DNA of 39,242 nt, taken from NCBI RefSeq assembly GCF_002251755.1, contig NZ_NOXT01000080.1, positions 1 to 39,242 of the forward strand. Reading direction: 5' to 3'. Position 1 is the first letter of the stretch. Each line of letters starts with the position of its first letter. The position numbers were made by a program, and so were the translations under genes. The stretch comes from Sandarakinorhabdus cyanobacteriorum (GTDB lineage: Bacteria; Pseudomonadota; Alphaproteobacteria; Sphingomonadales; Sphingomonadaceae). Of this stretch, positions 37,000 through 39,242 are shown piece by piece. The notes beneath the pieces were generated by a model. That model did no database searches, had not been told where the DNA came from, and saw nothing but the letters and a program-made list of their open reading frames with translations.

Positions 37000-37072
37000 G
37001 GGCCTGTAGCTCAACGGTTAGAGCTGGCCGCTCATAACGGCTAGGTTGGGGGTTCGAATCCCTCCGGGCCCA
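37000..37072 (+). tRNA. tRNA with CAT anticodon, probably tRNA-Ile2 (lysidine)
   Basis: A complete 73-base cloverleaf: acceptor GGGCCTG with CGGGCCC (one T-G pair), D stem GCTC/GAGC, anticodon stem GGCCG/CGGCT with loop CTCATAA (CAT at 37033-37035), and T stem around TTCGAAT. A73 follows, then CCG, so CCA is not encoded. It is not the initiator, since position 1 pairs with 72. The short D loop and acceptor resemble the minor isoleucine tRNA whose CAT is modified to read AUA, but elongator Met cannot be fully excluded. Confidence 0.93.
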
Positions 37073-37088
37073 CCGGTGTTGTGAAAGG

Positions 37089-38132
37089 ATGAGGCGTCTG
37101 GGCGTGTCGGCAGAACAAGCGGAATCCACAGCCGCCAAACGCCCCCGCGCCACCTGGACCACCTGGGTCGGCGCCGCGCTCGGCCTGCTGGTGCTCGGCC
37201 TTGCCGCCTGGGGCCTGAAGAAGATTTCCGGCCAGGTCACGCTGGATGACGTGATCCGCGAGATCAATTCCACCCCGGCGCATCTGATTGTCTTTGCCGC
37301 GGCTTCCACCTTCCTCTCCTATGTCGTGCTGGTCGGCTATGACTGGTTCGCCACCCGGCATCTGGGCTACAGGATCGGCTGGCCGATGCTGGCCGCCGCC
37401 AGCTTCTCCAGCTTCACCATGAGCCACACGCTGGGCGTTACCATCCTCACCGGCGGCACGGTGCGCTATCGCATCTACACCCGCGAAGGCGTGCGCCCGG
37501 CCGATATCGCCATGATCATCCTGCTCTGCGGCTGGACCTTCTGGCTGGGCATCATCTTCGTCGCCGGCGTTGGCCTCGTCGTCTCGCCCACCCTGATGCC
37601 GCAGCAGCTGCGCGAGTGGGCGCCGCCAGCGGTGGAGGAGTTCATCGGCGCGCTGTTCCTGGCCGGCGTCGCGCTTTACACCATTCTCGCCTCCACCTGG
37701 CGGCGCGAATTCCGGCTGTGGCGCTATCGCTTCACCATTCCCAACGGCAAGGAAACCCTGCAGCAGATCGCCATCGGCACCATCGATCTGGCCTTTGCCG
37801 GTGGCGCTCTCTACATCCTGCTGCTGCCGGTGGCCGGCATCCCCGATCTGCTCACCTTCCTGGTCATCTATGCCGTTGCCATGGTCTCGGGCGCGCTGGC
37901 CCATGCGCCGGGCGGCATCGGCGTGTTCGAACTGGTCATCGTTGGCCTGATGCCAGAGGCGGACAAGGCCGGTGTGCTCGCCGCCGTGGCGCTGTTCCGC
38001 CTGATGTATACCTTCGTGCCGTTCGTGCTGGGCGCCGGCGTGATCGCCGTGCTGGAATGGAAAGCGCTCAGAACGGCCCGCGCCGCAGCTGCTCTGCCCG
38101 CTGCGCCAGCTTCTGCCGCCAGCGAGGCGTGA
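37089..38132 (+). CDS. YbhN / UPF0104 family integral membrane protein
   Basis: A 347-residue membrane protein of the lysylphosphatidylglycerol synthetase transmembrane-region family (PF03706). About eight hydrophobic segments are visible, from WVGAALGLLVLGLAAWGL (residues 26-43) to LFRLMYTFVPFVLGAGVIAVLEW. The family motif around FTMSHTLGVTILTGGTVRYRIYTREGV and the segment GALAHAPGGIGVFELVIVGL are conserved. There is no aminoacyl-transferase domain, so it cannot make lysyl-lipid itself; lipid transport or flipping is a guess from the family. Starts at ATG 37089 (AAAGG directly before, too close) or GTG 37104 with GAGG nine bases upstream. The last 65 bases overlap the convergent MOSC gene. 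Confidence 0.85.
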   Translation: MRRLGVSAEQAESTAAKRPRATWTTWVGAALGLLVLGLAAWGLKKISGQVTLDDVIREINSTPAHLIVFAAASTFLSYVVLVGYDWFATRHLGYRIGWPMLAAASFSSFTMSHTLGVTILTGGTVRYRIYTREGVRPADIAMIILLCGWTFWLGIIFVAGVGLVVSPTLMPQQLREWAPPAVEEFIGALFLAGVALYTILASTWRREFRLWRYRFTIPNGKETLQQIAIGTIDLAFAGGALYILLLPVAGIPDLLTFLVIYAVAMVSGALAHAPGGIGVFELVIVGLMPEADKAGVLAAVALFRLMYTFVPFVLGAGVIAVLEWKALRTARAAAALPAAPASAASEA

Positions 38133-38736
38133 GCGCGGCCATCGCCGCCAGCTCTTCCAGCTCATCCAGCTTTCCGGCCCGCCCGGCGGCAATCGGGGTG
38201 AAGCGCCTGATCGGCCAATCGCCGTGCGGCCGTTCGATCACATCATGGCCATCACCAGCGGCAATCGCGCCGCCTTCCAGCACCCGGAAATACCAGCCGC
38301 AGCGGCCCGAAAGGGTCATCGCCTTCACCACGCGCTTGCTGCCCAGCACGGCGGCAAAGGTGGAGCAGGGCTCCCGGATCTGGGCGATCTGCAGCGTGGC
38401 GCTGCCACAGCGGATTACGTCGCCCAGGCACAGGCTGGCCTCGTCCAGGCCGTCCACCACCAGATTTTCGCCCATGGCACCGGGCACGAAGCGCTCTGCA
38501 AAGTCCGGAAATTCGGCGATCCAGCCGGCATAGCCCGACAGCGGATAGGCATAGACCGCCTTGTCCGGCCCGCCGTGCACGCGGGTGTTGCCAACCTGGT
38601 CGCCCGCCAGCCCCAGTTCGTGCACCGCAACCGGCCCTGCAACCGGCTGGCGGTGATAGGCTGATGGCAGCGCCACGCCAGCAATGGGCTGCGGCCGCCC
38701 GATGCGCAGCTGCGCGATTATGCCACTTGCGATCAT
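38068..38736 (-). CDS. MOSC domain protein, YiiM-like
   Basis: A 222-residue MOSC protein of the YiiM type. Landmarks are HGGPDKAVYAYP (54-65), GAMGENLVVDGL (86-97) and the invariant Cys124 in QIREPCSTFAAVLG, the sulfur-carrying or molybdenum-ligating residue of the family. YiiM of E. coli reduces N-hydroxylated compounds using the molybdenum cofactor; a similar role is likely here. The ATG at 38734-38736 has AGAGG eight bases upstream; a GTG six codons earlier overlaps that ribosome site. The 3' end overlaps the YbhN-type gene by 65 bases. Confidence 0.9.
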   Translation of the reverse strand: MIASGIIAQLRIGRPQPIAGVALPSAYHRQPVAGPVAVHELGLAGDQVGNTRVHGGPDKAVYAYPLSGYAGWIAEFPDFAERFVPGAMGENLVVDGLDEASLCLGDVIRCGSATLQIAQIREPCSTFAAVLGSKRVVKAMTLSGRCGWYFRVLEGGAIAAGDGHDVIERPHGDWPIRRFTPIAAGRAGKLDELEELAAMAALTPRWRQKLAQRAEQLRRGPF

Positions 38737-38761
38737 GGCCATTTCCTCTGACACTGCGGGC

Positions 38762-38774
38762 CTTGTTCAACAAG
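38762..38774. promoter_or_regulatory. Palindrome just before the microprotein ribosome site
   Basis: CTTGTT and AACAAG (38762-38767 and 38769-38774) form a perfect dyad around a single C. It lies between the MOSC start and the extended Shine-Dalgarno sequence, so it could be an operator for either direction. Confidence 0.35.
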
Positions 38775-38776
38775 CT

Positions 38777-38793
38777 GAAAGGAGGTGATCCAG
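38777..38793 (+). promoter_or_regulatory. Extended Shine-Dalgarno: 17-nt complement of the 16S 3' tail
   Basis: GAAAGGAGGTGATCCAG is the exact reverse complement of the last bases of alphaproteobacterial 16S rRNA (CTGGATCACCTCCTTTC). Normal ribosome sites match 4-7 bases. GGAGG (38781-38785) lies 7 bases before the GTG at 38793. Confidence 0.8.
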
Positions 38794-38858
38794 TGTCTCA
38801 TTGCTTCATCATTGGCGCAAAAGCGCTGGTGGCCCCGGTCGAGATCGGGGCGCGCTGA
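38793..38858 (+). CDS. Putative 21-residue microprotein
   Basis: The ORF begins with GTG at 38793 and ends at TGA 38856-38858. Its product starts MSHCFIIGAKALV and ends APVEIGAR, with one Cys and a short hydrophobic middle. The extended Shine-Dalgarno sequence in front and the isolated terminator 37 bases after the stop argue for a real, separately expressed unit. Within the ORF, GCGC/GCGC (around AAAA) and GCCCCG/CGGGGC can pair, so the RNA is also structured. It could be a microprotein, a leader peptide or a non-coding RNA whose 5' part pairs with 16S rRNA. I recognise no family. Confidence 0.5.
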   Translation: MSHCFIIGAKALVAPVEIGAR

Positions 38859-38895
38859 CACCAGACACCGGCCTTTTGCGACCGGATGACAATGT

Positions 38896-38930
38896 GGGGC
38901 TGCCGGGAAACCGGCAGCCCCGTTTGTTTT
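38896..38930 (+). terminator. Intrinsic terminator after the microprotein
   Basis: A perfect 11-bp stem (38896-38906 with 38911-38921) closed by a GAAA tetraloop and followed by GTTTGTTTT. It ends a transcript coming from the left, which can only contain the microprotein region because the MOSC gene points the other way. 38931-39036 holds no gene. Confidence 0.92.
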
Positions 38931-39036
38931 GGCCGCCGTGTTCATCATCGCAATATTTTGCTTGCCAAGCTTCGGCATGCGCGTCGAAACAGGCACCAAG
39001 CCGGCCATTGGGGCCTGCCGGCCGAGGGGAGTGATC

Positions 39037-39242
39037 ATGCGTCGAACCAGGAATGCGGCAGCGCTTTGGCTGCTGCTGGCGCCGGCAATGCCGGTGATGG
39101 CACAACCGGCACTGGGCGTGGGGTCCCCGCCACCGGCCGCAACCAGCGTTGCCAAGCCGCCAATCGTGATGACCGCCAAGCCGCTGAAAGCCCTGCAGCT
39201 CAGCAAGGTGGGCACCTCCATTAACTCAGCTGAGCACCGCGC
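39037..39242 (+). CDS. Exported protein, N-terminal part only (cut by the window end)
   Basis: The ATG at 39037 follows GAGGGGAG at a good distance and opens a frame without stop to the window end (68 codons). The signal peptide MRRTRNAAALWLLLAPAMPVMA is clear, with cleavage probably after MA and before QPA. The mature start is a Pro/Ala-rich segment (SPPPAATSVAKPP) followed by KPLKALQLSKVG. No family can be named from this fragment. The preceding terminator suggests it has its own promoter in 38931-39020. Confidence 0.65.
   Translation, partial: MRRTRNAAALWLLLAPAMPVMAQPALGVGSPPPAATSVAKPPIVMTAKPLKALQLSKVGTSINSAEHR

Noticed and set aside
36744-37014. Small minus-strand ORFs across the small RNA region
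   Set aside because: They are Arg/Gly/Pro-rich, have no common frame, and run antisense to a clear terminator; better explained by the stem-loop RNA.
37000-37072. The tRNA as an integration site of a mobile island
   Set aside because: No integrase gene or repeated tRNA 3' end is seen downstream within the window.

Overview
The window is a 39.2 kb piece of a high-GC alphaproteobacterial chromosome, most likely from a sphingomonad (Sphingomonadales). The evidence is a GcrA cell-cycle regulator (an alphaproteobacterial hallmark), the carA/carB-greA-lrp/trxB neighbourhood, an alphaproteobacterial-type RpoD, and a short CCTCCCC-type dispersed palindrome of a kind I associate with sphingomonads. 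Assignment below order is not possible from this sequence. Coding density is very high: many neighbours share start/stop bases, and only one gap (36575-36999) and the region around 38737-39036 lack a long gene.

Left third (1-11.7 kb): a decayed IS5-family (IS427-like) element bounded by TA; a leftward set made of gcrA, a Baeyer-Villiger-type flavin monooxygenase with its own promoter and a perfect inverted-repeat operator, and a secreted class-C beta-lactamase-fold hydrolase; an ABC-2 permease without a nearby ATPase; a two-gene RND efflux operon (lipoprotein adaptor plus MdtB/MdtC-like pump); a di-haem cytochrome c peroxidase lipoprotein; and an NTF2-fold protein.

Middle (11.7-24.1 kb): accessory metabolism. 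It holds an enoyl-CoA hydratase-family protein lacking both classical catalytic glutamates, a CoxE-like VWA protein, a GST and three SDRs. It also holds a secreted amidase with a single-base frameshift and a CHRD-like tail, a MoxR AAA+ ATPase (the usual partner of the VWA protein, but 5 kb away), and three exported proteins of unknown role, one of which is frameshifted.

Right part (24.1-39.2 kb): core information genes. These are yqeY-dnaG-rpoD leftward, then carA-rraB-like-carB as an overlapping operon, greA, convergent lrp, divergent trxB, a LysR regulator, a CAT-anticodon tRNA (probably Ile2), a YbhN-type membrane protein and a MOSC protein.

The two most unusual signals are not protein genes of ordinary size. 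At about 36720-36914 there are three consecutive stem-loops, each presenting exactly the same nonamer CTCCTCCCC in its loop, followed by a textbook intrinsic terminator: a strong candidate for an undescribed C-rich-loop (anti-Shine-Dalgarno-like) small RNA. At 38777-38930 a 21-codon ORF is preceded by a 17-nt perfect complement of the 16S rRNA 3' tail and closed by a GAAA-loop terminator, so it is either a very strongly initiated microprotein or a 16S-tail-pairing RNA.
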